Shown here: positions 27,533 to 36,845 of the stretch, one piece after another
Position numbering within the stretch: position 1 is the stretch's first letter
Layout: the number at the start of each line of letters is the position of its first letter
Program-made: the position numbers and the translations under genes
Source of the DNA: Chryseobacterium sp. KACC 21268
GTDB taxonomy: Bacteria > Bacteroidota > Bacteroidia > Flavobacteriales > Weeksellaceae
Length of the DNA stretch: 64,000 bases
Assembly: GCA_028736075.1 (NCBI GenBank)
Contig: CP117875.1
Span: 1-64,000, forward strand
Direction: 5' to 3'
The notes under the pieces: model-generated
Database searches by the model: none
What the model saw: the letters and a program-made list of their open reading frames with translations, nothing else
What the model was told of the DNA's origin: nothing

Positions 27533-27631
27533 TGCGAAGCGCGCCCCGGCTTGAGCGGAAATCCTTTTTTGTGGCTGGAATTAGCGATGGCAAAAAGATT
27601 GGGAGCGGAAGACGGAAATAGGCGCCCAAAT
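27533..27631 (+). repeat. Palindromic element A2
   Basis: Element with left end GCGCCCCGGCTTGAGCGG, a T/A-rich centre and right end GGAGCGGAAGACGG...GGCGCCCAAAT. The GCGCC and GGCGC ends can pair. The region 27632-27766 up to the amylase gene holds no recognised feature. Confidence 0.65.
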
Positions 27632-27766
27632 TAATAGTTTGTCTGAGATTGAAATTTACAACTTGATTCTTTTTACTTTTCTGTTGTTTCTTCCCCAATT
27701 TCCTTGGCTTGATATTTTCATAGAACGGAATATCTAATTAAATAATCTGAAAAAATCTACATTCTT

Positions 27767-29236
27767 ATGAACGGAACGATGATACAGTTTTTCCATTGGT
27801 ACACCGATGGCGACTCATTCCTTTGGAAACATACAAAAGACCAAGCAACATATTTGTCGGACCTTGGGATTACTTCGGCTTGGCTTCCGCCGGCATATAA
27901 AAGTACGAACGCAGGATATTCTGTTGGGTATGACCCTTACGATTTGTTCGACTTGGGGGAATTTGACCAGAAAGGTGGCGTTGCTACGAAATATGGAACG
28001 AAGGAACAATATCTGGAAGCCGTGAAAGCGCTCAAAGAAAATAAAATCCAAGTGATTGCCGATGTGGTTTTGAACCACAAAGCCGGTGGTGACGAATTGG
28101 AGAAATTCCGTGTGGTGAAAGTGGACGAAAATGACCGCGACAAGGTGATTTCGGATGTGATGGAAATCGAGTCTTACACCAAATTTACGTTTCCAGGGAG
28201 AGGTGACAAATATTCTAATTTCAAATGGGATTTCACTTGTTTTTCTGGCGTGGATTATGCGGAAGGTTTGGACCAGGCGATCTTCCAAATCTTCAATGAT
28301 TTTGGCGATGGCTGGGACGAGATTGTGGATACGGAAAAAGGAAATTACGACTATCTGATGTACAATGACATCGAGCATCGCAGTCCGTTTGTGCGTGAAG
28401 AACTGAATCATTGGGGAAAATGGTTTCACGATGAGACTGGATTTGATGGCGTGAGATTGGACGCTGTGAAGCATATTTCGCCCGGATTCTACAGAGAATG
28501 GCTGACGCTCTTGCGCTCCAACACAGGGAAAGACATTTTTGCCGTTGGTGAATATTGGGCGCCGGGATTGTTGCCACATCTGGAAGCTTATATTGATTCT
28601 ACGGAAGGTTGTATGAGTCTATTTGACTCGTCACTTCAGCATAACTTCCATACGGCTTCGAAAACACCTGATTATGATTTGAGAAAGATATTCAGCAAAA
28701 CATTGGTAGGTTCTCATCCGGACAAATCTGTCACTGTGGTGGATAATCACGATACGCAACCGCTTCAGGCTTTGGAAGCGCCGGTGGAAACTTGGTTTAA
28801 GCCGTTAGCTTACGCTTTGATTTTGTTGAGAAAAGATGGTTATCCTTGTGTTTTCTATCCAGACCTTTATGGCGCAAGCTACAAAGACAACGGTAGTGAT
28901 GGGAATGAATATGAAATCCATCTCGAGAAAGTGGATGCGATAGAAGAACTCATCAAAGCGAGAAGAGATTTTGCTTACGGTGAACAGAGAGATTATTTTG
29001 AAGACGCGAATTGCTTAGGCTGGATTCGTGAAGGTGATGACGAACATTCCGGTTGTGCCGTGGTTCTGAGCAACAAAGAGGCGTACCACAAACCAATGGA
29101 AATAGGGAAACGATACGCTGGGCAAACTTTCTATGATTACACCGGACATTTGGAAGATAAAATCACGATTGACGAAAATGGCTGGGCAGATTTTCCTTGT
29201 CCTGCGGGGAATGTGAGTGTTTGGGTGGCGGAATAG
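27767..29236 (+). CDS. Cytosolic alpha-amylase (GH13)
   Basis: Glycoside hydrolase family 13 enzyme of 489 residues without a signal peptide, close in length and motif order to the cytoplasmic alpha-amylase of E. coli (AmyA; subfamily 5 type). The catalytic residues visible are the nucleophile D232 (GVRLDAVKH), acid/base E262 (AVGEYW) and D329 (VDNHDTQ). The conserved DVVLNHKAG also fits. It would cut alpha-1,4-glucans such as imported maltodextrins or glycogen to shorter oligosaccharides. The start MNGTMIQFFHWY aligns with the family N-terminus. The gene is alone, behind repeat elements B, C and A2. Confidence 0.95.
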   Translation: MNGTMIQFFHWYTDGDSFLWKHTKDQATYLSDLGITSAWLPPAYKSTNAGYSVGYDPYDLFDLGEFDQKGGVATKYGTKEQYLEAVKALKENKIQVIADVVLNHKAGGDELEKFRVVKVDENDRDKVISDVMEIESYTKFTFPGRGDKYSNFKWDFTCFSGVDYAEGLDQAIFQIFNDFGDGWDEIVDTEKGNYDYLMYNDIEHRSPFVREELNHWGKWFHDETGFDGVRLDAVKHISPGFYREWLTLLRSNTGKDIFAVGEYWAPGLLPHLEAYIDSTEGCMSLFDSSLQHNFHTASKTPDYDLRKIFSKTLVGSHPDKSVTVVDNHDTQPLQALEAPVETWFKPLAYALILLRKDGYPCVFYPDLYGASYKDNGSDGNEYEIHLEKVDAIEELIKARRDFAYGEQRDYFEDANCLGWIREGDDEHSGCAVVLSNKEAYHKPMEIGKRYAGQTFYDYTGHLEDKITIDENGWADFPCPAGNVSVWVAE

Positions 29237-29295
29237 ATTGTTTAGAAGGAATTTATTAATTACATTTGATTAAGATAAATGGACTTAAATCCTAA

Positions 29296-29811
29296 ATGAA
29301 ATTTAATTTTTTCAATCTAAACAAGCAAAAAGATTCCTTACCAATGGATGAGGAACTCGATGAATTTGGTTTTAAAAAATCAGAATTATGCGAGTATGAT
29401 AAATATGCAAAATTTTATCATTTAAATCTTATAAATGCACTTATCCTATTTACTTACACTTCAGACGAGTTAGACAAAATGGCTCCTATCTTAATTGACC
29501 CATTAACTGAATTATATGAAGATATAGAATATGCCTTTACGCCTGTTTGCTTCGAGACTATTTTTAGAAATAATTTAATAGAAGAAAAATATAAAGAAGA
29601 ATTATTGCAGTTTAAAATACAAGTAGATGAAATACCAAATGAAATTTGGGACTGGGAATTTCTAGATGAACACCAAACTTGGAAAGCCATTAGAGCAAAA
29701 TCTGAAAATATTCTAAATACATTTGGTATAAATCATCGAAAATATAACGATGAAAGCACACCAATAATTCTAAATAGTGGAGATATCATTAAAAAAGACA
29801 AATCACAATGA
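29296..29811 (+). CDS. Hypothetical acidic protein
   Basis: A 171-residue protein of unknown function, strongly acidic and rich in Asn, Ile, Glu and aromatics. It has no signal peptide or membrane helix. Most of it looks helical (YHLNLINALILFTYTSDELDKMAPILIDP..). Codon use is more AT-rich than in its neighbours, which suggests recent acquisition. Its stop overlaps the start of the VOC gene (ATGA), so translation is probably coupled. An immunity or regulatory role is possible but not supported by any motif. Confidence 0.65.
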   Translation: MKFNFFNLNKQKDSLPMDEELDEFGFKKSELCEYDKYAKFYHLNLINALILFTYTSDELDKMAPILIDPLTELYEDIEYAFTPVCFETIFRNNLIEEKYKEELLQFKIQVDEIPNEIWDWEFLDEHQTWKAIRAKSENILNTFGINHRKYNDESTPIILNSGDIIKKDKSQ

Positions 29812-30209
29812 GCAATCAAAACAAACCTCCAAAAGTAACGGGCATCGGTGGTATTTTCTTTTTGTCCGATGACCCCAAGGAAACCAGAGACTGGTACTCG
29901 AAAAACCTTGGTCTTGATATGACCGAATGGGGCTCAACCTTCGAATCCAGAAACGTCAATGACCCAGACGAAGTGAATCAATTGCAATGGAGTCCGTTCA
30001 AAAGCGGAAGCAGTTATTTTGAGCCTTCAAAAAAGGAATTTATGATCAATTATCGCGTTCAGAATATCGAAGAATTGGTAAAAAATCTAAGGAAAAATGG
30101 CGTCACCATCCTGGACGAGATCGATGAATCTGATCATGGGAAATTTGTTCATATCCTGGATTCTGATGGGAATAAGTTGGAGCTTTGGGAACCGACTGAA
30201 AGTAAATAA
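29808..30209 (+). CDS. VOC family protein (glyoxalase-like)
   Basis: A 133-residue vicinal-oxygen-chelate fold protein built of two beta-alpha-beta-beta-beta modules (TGIGGIFFLSDDPKETRDWYSKNLGL and FMINYRVQNIEELVKNLRKNG). The last metal-ligand Glu position is in KLELWEP. The first ligand position is Gly or Phe rather than His, so metal-dependent catalysis is doubtful. Related proteins are lactoylglutathione-lyase-like or resistance proteins that bind small molecules. It heads a cluster with an AraC regulator and a flavin monooxygenase. Confidence 0.85.
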   Translation: MSNQNKPPKVTGIGGIFFLSDDPKETRDWYSKNLGLDMTEWGSTFESRNVNDPDEVNQLQWSPFKSGSSYFEPSKKEFMINYRVQNIEELVKNLRKNGVTILDEIDESDHGKFVHILDSDGNKLELWEPTESK

Positions 30210-30227
30210 AATTTTTGTCTCATCAAT

Positions 30228-30977
30228 ATGGATGAATTAGAATACCGATTGATCAAGCCAGATCCATCAATCTCTGATTTTGTGTATTGCTTTTCTTCTC
30301 TGCAAAATCTTTCCAGTCAAAAGGAAGGTGTCATCGTCCCAAATGGAAAGATCGACCTGCTATTTTGCAAGACCAAAGAAAAGCAACTGCACATTGTCCT
30401 AATGGGTTTGGAAACTAAGCCGAAACCAATGCCAAAGCTAGATATCATTTCTTTCTTTGCCATCAGCTTTAATCCATTGGCGTTGGAATATATTCTCCAT
30501 CAATCCATTTCAGAATTTGTAGATAGTGGATTGGAATTGCCAAATGATTTCTGGGATTTCAACATTGATGATCTGGAAAACATCGAAATGTTTTGTGAAA
30601 AAGCGTCTCAGAAGATCCAGTTGATCTTACCAGAAAAAGTCGATAATAGAAAACTAAAATTATTCAATTTGATATTTGAGAGTAATGGGGAAATCAACAT
30701 TAAGGAATTGCCAGAAAAAATAGGCTGGAGTGAAAGACAGATCAACCGATATTTCAAAAAACATTTAGGCATTTCATTGAAATATTATTGCAACATTCTT
30801 CGCTTCCAAGCATCACTTCATCATATCAAGGACGGTCATCTTTTTCCTCAGCTCAATTTCACCGACCAATCCCACTTCATCAAAGAGATCAAGAAACTTT
30901 CCGGTGTTTCTCCAAAAGAACTTTTTAAAAATCAAAACGACCGTTTTTTACAATTTCTGGTCTATCATACCAAGTAA
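30228..30977 (+). CDS. AraC family transcriptional regulator
   Basis: A 249-residue regulator. The N-terminal half (SISDFVYCFSSLQNL..IVPNGKIDLLFC) resembles the small-molecule-sensing domain common to flavobacterial AraC proteins. The C-terminal half holds two helix-turn-helix motifs (INIKELPEKIGWSERQINRYFKKHLG and FTDQSHFIKEIKKLSGVSPKEL). It lies between the VOC gene (18 bp) and the TetX-like gene (24 bp), so it is the likely local regulator of both. No ligand can be inferred. Confidence 0.9.
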   Translation: MDELEYRLIKPDPSISDFVYCFSSLQNLSSQKEGVIVPNGKIDLLFCKTKEKQLHIVLMGLETKPKPMPKLDIISFFAISFNPLALEYILHQSISEFVDSGLELPNDFWDFNIDDLENIEMFCEKASQKIQLILPEKVDNRKLKLFNLIFESNGEINIKELPEKIGWSERQINRYFKKHLGISLKYYCNILRFQASLHHIKDGHLFPQLNFTDQSHFIKEIKKLSGVSPKELFKNQNDRFLQFLVYHTK

Positions 30978-31001
30978 TTTTGCAGCATAGAATTTTAAAT
31001 T

Positions 31002-32162
31002 ATGCTCATCAAAAATAAAAAAATCGCCATCATTGGCGGAGGTCCCGGCGGACTGACTTTAGCACGACTGCTACAACTGAAAGGCGCTTCTGTAAAAGTT
31101 TATGAAAGAGATATTGATAAAAATGCAAGAGTCCAAGGTTCCCCACTCGACCTTCACGAAGATTCTGGATTGGCTGCGATCCGAAAAGCTGATCTCCTAA
31201 GCGAATTCAAAGCAAACTTTCTTCCAGGCGCAGATAAAACCCTTATCGTCAATGAGAAAGCGGAGATTTTCTACAGTGATCACGAAACCAATCTCGAAGA
31301 AAATTTTGGACACGACCATTTCCGTCCGGAAATCGACCGTGGTTCATTAAGGAAAATTTTGCTTGAGTCTTTGGACCAAGAAACGGTGATTTGGGACAGT
31401 CATTTTGTATCAATGGAAAAGCAAGGTGAAGGTTGGAAATTAAACTTTAAAGATAAAGAATCCGTCTACGCTGATATCGTCATTGCATCTGATGGCGCCA
31501 ATTCCAAGATCAGACCTTACATTACGAACATCAAAGCCTTCTATTCTGGGATATTGATGTTGGAAGGAAGCATTTCTGACTCAAAGACGAAGGTTCCATA
31601 TCTAAACAACTTAATAAAGGGTGGAAAAATAATGGCCTTCGGGAATGAAAAGAACATTTTGATGGGACAAAAAGGAAACGGCGACCTGGGTTTCTACGCC
31701 AGTTTCCGAGCAGACGAAAATTGGACAATTGACAGTGGTCTTGATTTTAATGACAAACTACAAGTTTTGGATTGGTTCAAAAAAGCTTATCCAGAATGGA
31801 GCCACGTGTGGTACGAATTATTTGAAAATACTGAAGTCCCTTTCATTCCACGTCCTATTTATTGCATGCCTGTTGATCAAACTTGGGAAGCTCAATCCAA
31901 TCTGACAATGATTGGCGATGCCGCTCACGTAATGCCGCCGTTTGCAGGTGAAGGCGCCAATATGGCAATGCTGGACGCGCTTGAACTGAGTGAACATTTG
32001 ACCTCTGAAAATCATCATTCTCTTCTGGAAGCTATTGCTGGATTCGAGGCCAATATGAGAAAAAGAGCGGCAGAGGCAGCACAAGAATCTCTTCAAAATG
32101 GAGAAAAGATGCATTCGGAAAATGCATTGGAAACGATGCTGGAGTTCTTTGGCAACCACTGA
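31002..32162 (+). CDS. FAD-dependent monooxygenase, TetX-like
   Basis: A 386-residue class A flavoprotein monooxygenase resembling the tetracycline-inactivating TetX family. Visible motifs are the FAD-binding GGGPGGL at residues 12-18, VYERD, the LDLHEDSG and PEIDRGSLRKILLESL segments shared with TetX, and the second FAD motif GDAAHVMPPFAGEG. Substrate-site positions that I recall as Gln, Arg and His in TetX appear as Asn, Lys and Gly here, so tetracycline may not be the substrate. TetX proteins hydroxylate tetracyclines with NADPH and O2. It lies after a VOC protein and an AraC regulator and ends at a hairpin terminator shared with deoC. Confidence 0.88.
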   Translation: MLIKNKKIAIIGGGPGGLTLARLLQLKGASVKVYERDIDKNARVQGSPLDLHEDSGLAAIRKADLLSEFKANFLPGADKTLIVNEKAEIFYSDHETNLEENFGHDHFRPEIDRGSLRKILLESLDQETVIWDSHFVSMEKQGEGWKLNFKDKESVYADIVIASDGANSKIRPYITNIKAFYSGILMLEGSISDSKTKVPYLNNLIKGGKIMAFGNEKNILMGQKGNGDLGFYASFRADENWTIDSGLDFNDKLQVLDWFKKAYPEWSHVWYELFENTEVPFIPRPIYCMPVDQTWEAQSNLTMIGDAAHVMPPFAGEGANMAMLDALELSEHLTSENHHSLLEAIAGFEANMRKRAAEAAQESLQNGEKMHSENALETMLEFFGNH

Positions 32163-32183
32163 TCTGAAATTGATAAATTAAAA

Positions 32184-32214
32184 AAACCTCTCAGAAATCA
32201 TTTCCGAGAGGTTT
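32184..32214. terminator. Bidirectional terminator, TetX-like / deoC
   Basis: Stem AACCTCTC..GAGAGGTT (32186-32212) with T or A runs on both sides, between two converging genes. Confidence 0.85.
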
Positions 32215-32237
32215 GTATTTTTAGTATAAGGATTGAA

Positions 32238-32981
32238 TTAATATCCAACTTCGCTCGAGCCTTCGCCAAGAAGTGCCTTTGCAGCAGAAGTTCCGATTCT
32301 TTGGATTCCTAAATTTATCATTTTTTCTGCATCTTCAGGTGTTTTCACGCCGCCAGCCGCTTTCACTGGAAGTTTACCTGCGTTGTCCAACATAATTTTT
32401 ACGCCTTCGAAAGTCGCTCCATTTGGTTTTCCGCCTTCGGTCACAAAAAAACCTGTTGAAGATTTGACGAAAATCTTTGAAAAGTCTTTCTCTTCAAAGT
32501 TTTCTTGTGCCCATTTCCAGATACTAGCTGTCAGATCGGCAATTTGTGAATCTGTAAATGCAGCGATCTCGATGATCCATTTTACAGTTTTATCGAAATG
32601 AAGACCTAATTTGGTTCCTTCCACAAATTCTTTTTTGACCAAGTCTAAATCTCCAGCCTTGAAAGCTTCATAATTGATGACATAGTCCAACTCATCCACA
32701 CCATCCAAAACCGCTTGATTTGCTTCGGCCAATTTTTCTTCTAAAGAATAACTGCCTTCGTGAAAACCTATAACTGTTCCTACCAAAACTTCGGAATGTT
32801 GCGCTGTGAGATAATCTTTAATTAGTTTAACATAATTCGGACGGATCATCACTTCCTTAAAATTATAAGCAATGGCCTCATCTGTCAATTCTCTTACTTT
32901 TTCAAAGGTTTGTTCTTCTGTAAGCCCAGATTGAGCTGGCGTTTTAAGATATGTCGAGTCTAAATATTGATTGATTTTCAT
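32238..32981 (-). CDS. deoC: Deoxyribose-phosphate aldolase
   Basis: Class I aldolase converting 2-deoxyribose-5-phosphate to acetaldehyde and glyceraldehyde-3-phosphate in nucleoside breakdown. The 247-residue TIM barrel has the acidic strand DELDYVINY, the Schiff-base lysine strand IFVKSSTGF (usually KTSTGF) and the phosphate-binding VKAAGGVKT..GTSAA end. The S after the Schiff-base Lys is a mild variant. Purine nucleoside phosphorylase in the same window acts one or two steps earlier in nucleoside salvage, but is not linked. Confidence 0.95.
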   Translation of the reverse strand: MKINQYLDSTYLKTPAQSGLTEEQTFEKVRELTDEAIAYNFKEVMIRPNYVKLIKDYLTAQHSEVLVGTVIGFHEGSYSLEEKLAEANQAVLDGVDELDYVINYEAFKAGDLDLVKKEFVEGTKLGLHFDKTVKWIIEIAAFTDSQIADLTASIWKWAQENFEEKDFSKIFVKSSTGFFVTEGGKPNGATFEGVKIMLDNAGKLPVKAAGGVKTPEDAEKMINLGIQRIGTSAAKALLGEGSSEVGY

Positions 32982-33035
32982 AATCAGATTTTTATTTTTA
33001 AAGCCTTATAACGGCTAATTCTATTTGTACAAAAA

Positions 33036-33074
33036 TAAAAAAAGGATACAAATAACTTGCATCCTTTTATTTAT
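33036..33074 (-). terminator. Terminator after Lrp-family gene
   Basis: Imperfect hairpin AAAGGATGCAAG..TTGTATCCTTT with a T run on the minus strand, between the regulator stop and deoC. Confidence 0.65.
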
Positions 33075-33088
33075 TATATCAATTTAAT

Positions 33089-33559
33089 TTAAACTTTCAA
33101 CTGTCTGCTGATGCTTTGTTCAAGAGAAAGAATTGTCTCTGTTCTAGTCACACCTTTCAGTTTTTGGATCTTATTTAGGATCTCCATCAAGTGGTCGTTA
33201 TCCTTACAAAGAACCTTTAGGAAGATCGTGTAGTTTCCTGTCGTGTAATGTGCCTCTACCACTTCATTTACCAAATTCAGATTCTTGATCGCATCCTGAT
33301 AGTGACTTGGCTGATCCAAGAAAACACCAATGTATGAAACCACTTTGTAGCCGATCTTTCTCGGATTAAGGAAAGAAATAGAATTCTCTATCACGCCTGC
33401 CTGCTCCAATTTTTTTATTCTTTGATGAACTGCCGTTGTAGAAATCCCTACGTGCTTAGATATGTGCGCAAGAGAAGTCTTTGCATTATCCATCAACATA
33501 TAGACAATTTCTTTATCAACCCCGTCTAAATGATAACCAGATTCAGATGCACTTTTCAT
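33089..33559 (-). CDS. Lrp/AsnC family transcriptional regulator
   Basis: A 156-residue feast/famine regulator. The N-terminal winged helix-turn-helix (LAHISKHVGISTTAVHQRIKKLEQAG) precedes the C-terminal RAM ligand domain (VEAHYTTGNYTIFLKVLCKDNDHLMEIL..ILSLEQSI). Such proteins form octamers and respond to amino acids. Upstream lies a long AT-rich gap facing the secreted amylase gene, which could hold its targets. The ligand is unknown. Confidence 0.94.
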   Translation of the reverse strand: MKSASESGYHLDGVDKEIVYMLMDNAKTSLAHISKHVGISTTAVHQRIKKLEQAGVIENSISFLNPRKIGYKVVSYIGVFLDQPSHYQDAIKNLNLVNEVVEAHYTTGNYTIFLKVLCKDNDHLMEILNKIQKLKGVTRTETILSLEQSISRQLKV

Positions 33560-33973
33560 AATTTACAATTTGATTTTTTGATTTTTTAAATTTAGTACAA
33601 AATATTTTAAACAAACGAATAATTTTAATTGAATTTCTAAAAACAGCATAGTCCAAAACTTACTATTTAATTAAAATAAATGTTTATTGTTTTTTATTTC
33701 ACGGTAAAAATATAGAAAATAATATGAAATGAGAAAATATATTAATATAATTTTTCAAATACAGCATAAAAATCATATAAACTAAATTTTACCTAAATGT
33801 GTATTTAATATTAATTTTTAGTTAAACTGAAATTTGAATTTCGTAAGTAGTATTATTTAAAACGCAGATCTAAAAACCTTAATTTCAATTAATTAAAACA
33901 AAAAATAATGTCTAAATAAAAAATAATTTTGAATACTGAAAAAATGATATATTTAGGCCTTATATATAGACCA
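33560..33973. other. AT-rich divergent regulatory region
   Basis: About 410 bp with very high A+T and no gene. It separates the Lrp gene from the secreted amylase gene. A -7 element TAATTTTG at 33924-33931 (no clear upstream box) would place transcription start near 33936, downstream of the alternative in-frame start at 33929. The octamer ACAGCATA occurs twice (near 33645 and 33761). Confidence 0.5.
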
Positions 33974-36787
33974 ATGAAAAAATTTTACAACCTGATTGCA
34001 ATCTTTATTGCAATCCTTAGCTATGCGCAGACGCAGACGGTCGCCTACTCGATCAGTCCCTCTGCCTTCAACGAAGACGAATCTATTACCGTTACCATCA
34101 ACGGAAGTAGCATCAACGAATCTACCTGGGGTGTTACCAACAATGCTCTTTACCTGTGGGCCTGGTCATACGACAGCAATGATGCCAACAGTATGGATTG
34201 CCCTACCAACGGAACTTGGGCAGCTTCCAGTGAAACCAATAAGTTGACTTACAACTCCGGTAATGATACTTACACGATGACTTTTGTTCCCAGAACATTC
34301 TACAATAGAACAGGATTGGGGAGAATTGGTTTTCTAATAAAAACTAAAACCGGAAACGGACAGTCTCAGGACATTTATTCTGAAGTTGGTAAATTCCAGT
34401 TTGTAAACACAACGCCTAAAAATGGCTCTGTGAATTTTATTGCTTCCGGAAACAACTATCCTATTTCCTACAGCACATCTTTACCAGCAAATTATGTTGT
34501 AAAAGCAAACGGAAATACGATCTACACAGCAAACAATGTTTCATCAATCTTCACGGCGTACAACATTACAACCGACAGCCAGATTGAATTGACTGCTACG
34601 AGTGTAGCCGACGGATCTGTACAAACTTCAAAGTTCAGTATTTCTCCGACGCCTTCTTCACAAAGTGCTGCTATTCCTGCTTACATGAGACAGGGAATCT
34701 CTTATGATCCAAACGACCCAACCAAAGTTGGTTTGGCACTTTATGCACCTTTTAAAAGTTATGTCCACGTCATTGGCAGCTTCAACAACTGGCAGATTTC
34801 TTCTAATTATGTGATGAAGAGAGATACGAACAATACCAATCTTTTCTGGATAGAGATCTCTGGCCTTACGCCTCAGCAGCTTTACACTTTCCAGTACAGA
34901 ACAAGTGACGGTGTGAAAGTAGCAGATCCTTATTCTACTTTGGTGCTTTCTCCGGATGATGACCCATTCATCAGTGCTAGTACTTATCCAGGATTGCCAG
35001 CTTATCCAGCGGGACAACAATACGATGTTTCAGTGATCCAAACGGCTAAACCTGCCTATAACTGGACGGTGACCAATTTCCAAAAACCTGCAAAGCAAAA
35101 CCTTATCGTCTATGAAGCGCTTGTAAGAGATTTTACAGAAGGAAAAAACTGGCAGGCAATGATCGATAAGATCCCGTACATCAAAGGACTGAACGTGAAT
35201 GCAATCGAACTAATGCCTGTAATGGAATTTGATGGAAACAGCTCTTGGGGTTACAATCCTGGATTCCACCTGGCTTTGGACAAAGCTTACGGAACGCCGG
35301 AAAAATTTAAAGAATTTATTGATAAATGCCACCAAAACGGAATTGCCGTGATATTGGATGTTGCGTTGAATCACGCTACCGGAAGATCACCATTAGAAAG
35401 ATTATGGTCCACTAGCACAGACGGAAGTTATGGAGGTGTGGCTTCCAACAATCCTTACTTCAACTTGTTACCGACGCACGCTTACAACGTTTTCTATGAT
35501 TTCAACCATTCAAAAGCTGACACCAGATATTATGTGAACAGAGTTTTGGAACAATGGATCAAAGAATACAAAGTGGATGGATTCCGTTGGGACCTTACCA
35601 AAGGATTTACACAAAACTGTACAGCTTCAGATGAAGGTTGTACTGGTTCTTATCAGCAGGACAGAGTGGATGTTTTGAAACTATACTCGGACTATCAATG
35701 GTCTTACGACCCGACTTCTTACATCATCTTCGAACATTTGGGTTCAGATCAGGAAGAGCAACAATGGGCAAACTACAAAGTTGGCGAAGGAAAAGGTGTG
35801 ATGATGTGGGACAATTTGATTGGTCCTTACGGTCAAAACACAATGGGTTACGATGCCAACAGCAACTTCAGCAGAGTTGATTTCGAAAACCACGGTTTCA
35901 GCGAAAGAAGAAACGTAACTTACGGTGAAAGCCACGATGAAGAAAGATTGATGTTCAGAAACCTGAACTATGGAAATGGTCCAGTAAAAACTCTTGCAAC
36001 AGCATTGGAAAGACAAAAAGCTTTCGGTGCCGTTTTCTTGACCGTTCCTGGTCCTAAAATGATCTGGCAGTTTGGAGAACTTGGATATGAATTCAGTATC
36101 AACAGATGTGAAAACGGAACCATCAGCAACGATTGTAGACTATCTCCAAAACCAGTAGCTTTCACATTAGGCTATGATACAGATGTGGCTAGAAAATCAA
36201 TTTATGATGTATGGTCAAAAATATTGCAAATCAGATTGTCAAGCCCAGTTTTTGACACGACCACTTTCACTGTAGAGTCCGGGAATCTTTTGCCTAAGAT
36301 CTACATTTGGAAAGATGCATTGCCTGCAAACAGTTTGAAGAATGTCATCGTTGTGGCCAACTTTACCACAACAGCACAAACTGTAACACCTAACTTCCCA
36401 TACGCCGCTACTTGGTACAACTTGATGGACAACACTTCAATGTCTGCAAGTGCTGCTACGACTGTCGTTCTTCAGCCAGGAGAATTCAGGATCTATGGTA
36501 ACCAAACCGTTTTGGCGACTGACGATGCGAAGATTGACACCAACAAGACATCGCTTCAAATCGTACAGAATCCAGCGACAGAAGGTGTGTTGAAAATCAG
36601 ATACAACAAGGCGAAAAACGGACAGATCAACGTGTACGATATCAACGGAAAACTAGTTAAATCATTCGGATTGAAATCTGCGAAAGGAGACGAAACATTC
36701 TCTGTAAATGGATTGACCTCCGGCGTTTATATGGTTCAGTTGAAATCAGACGAAGGTTTGGCAGTTTCAAAATTGATTGTGAAATAA
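33974..36787 (+). CDS. Secreted alpha-amylase/pullulanase-type GH13 with T9SS domain
   Basis: Exported starch-degrading enzyme of 937 residues. The signal peptide MKKFYNLIAIFIAILSYAQ starts at 33974, which is preferred over the in-frame start at 33929. Two N-terminal beta domains follow, the second a CBM48-like fold (SYVHVIGSFNNWQIS). The GH13 barrel has nucleophile D540 (GFRWDLTKG), acid/base E587 (IIFEHLG) and D655 (ESHDEER). The last 75 residues are a T9SS type A sorting domain (VYDINGKLVKSFG..GVYMVQLKSDEGLAVSKLIVK), so the enzyme should be exported through SprA and held at the surface. It would feed glucan fragments to the cell, where the cytosolic amylase could act. Confidence 0.94.
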   Translation: MKKFYNLIAIFIAILSYAQTQTVAYSISPSAFNEDESITVTINGSSINESTWGVTNNALYLWAWSYDSNDANSMDCPTNGTWAASSETNKLTYNSGNDTYTMTFVPRTFYNRTGLGRIGFLIKTKTGNGQSQDIYSEVGKFQFVNTTPKNGSVNFIASGNNYPISYSTSLPANYVVKANGNTIYTANNVSSIFTAYNITTDSQIELTATSVADGSVQTSKFSISPTPSSQSAAIPAYMRQGISYDPNDPTKVGLALYAPFKSYVHVIGSFNNWQISSNYVMKRDTNNTNLFWIEISGLTPQQLYTFQYRTSDGVKVADPYSTLVLSPDDDPFISASTYPGLPAYPAGQQYDVSVIQTAKPAYNWTVTNFQKPAKQNLIVYEALVRDFTEGKNWQAMIDKIPYIKGLNVNAIELMPVMEFDGNSSWGYNPGFHLALDKAYGTPEKFKEFIDKCHQNGIAVILDVALNHATGRSPLERLWSTSTDGSYGGVASNNPYFNLLPTHAYNVFYDFNHSKADTRYYVNRVLEQWIKEYKVDGFRWDLTKGFTQNCTASDEGCTGSYQQDRVDVLKLYSDYQWSYDPTSYIIFEHLGSDQEEQQWANYKVGEGKGVMMWDNLIGPYGQNTMGYDANSNFSRVDFENHGFSERRNVTYGESHDEERLMFRNLNYGNGPVKTLATALERQKAFGAVFLTVPGPKMIWQFGELGYEFSINRCENGTISNDCRLSPKPVAFTLGYDTDVARKSIYDVWSKILQIRLSSPVFDTTTFTVESGNLLPKIYIWKDALPANSLKNVIVVANFTTTAQTVTPNFPYAATWYNLMDNTSMSASAATTVVLQPGEFRIYGNQTVLATDDAKIDTNKTSLQIVQNPATEGVLKIRYNKAKNGQINVYDINGKLVKSFGLKSAKGDETFSVNGLTSGVYMVQLKSDEGLAVSKLIVK

Positions 36788-36808
36788 GTCAACACAATTT
36801 TAATAAAC

Positions 36809-36845
36809 CAAAATCGCCCCGATAATTTCGGGGCGATTTTTTATT
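36809..36845. terminator. Bidirectional terminator, amylase / SRPBCC gene
   Basis: Strong stem AAATCGCCCC-GATAATTT-GGGGCGATTT followed by T. The distal end overlaps the stop codon of the converging gene. Confidence 0.9.

Noticed and set aside
28001-28579. Long minus-strand ORF (27815-28579) over the amylase gene
   Set aside because: Antisense shadow of a gene with clear catalytic motifs. The translation is rich in Arg, His and Phe with no domain.
31002-32162. Acquired tetracycline-resistance gene
   Set aside because: No mobile element flanks it, codon use fits the host, and several drug-contact residues seem changed, so it looks like a native relative.
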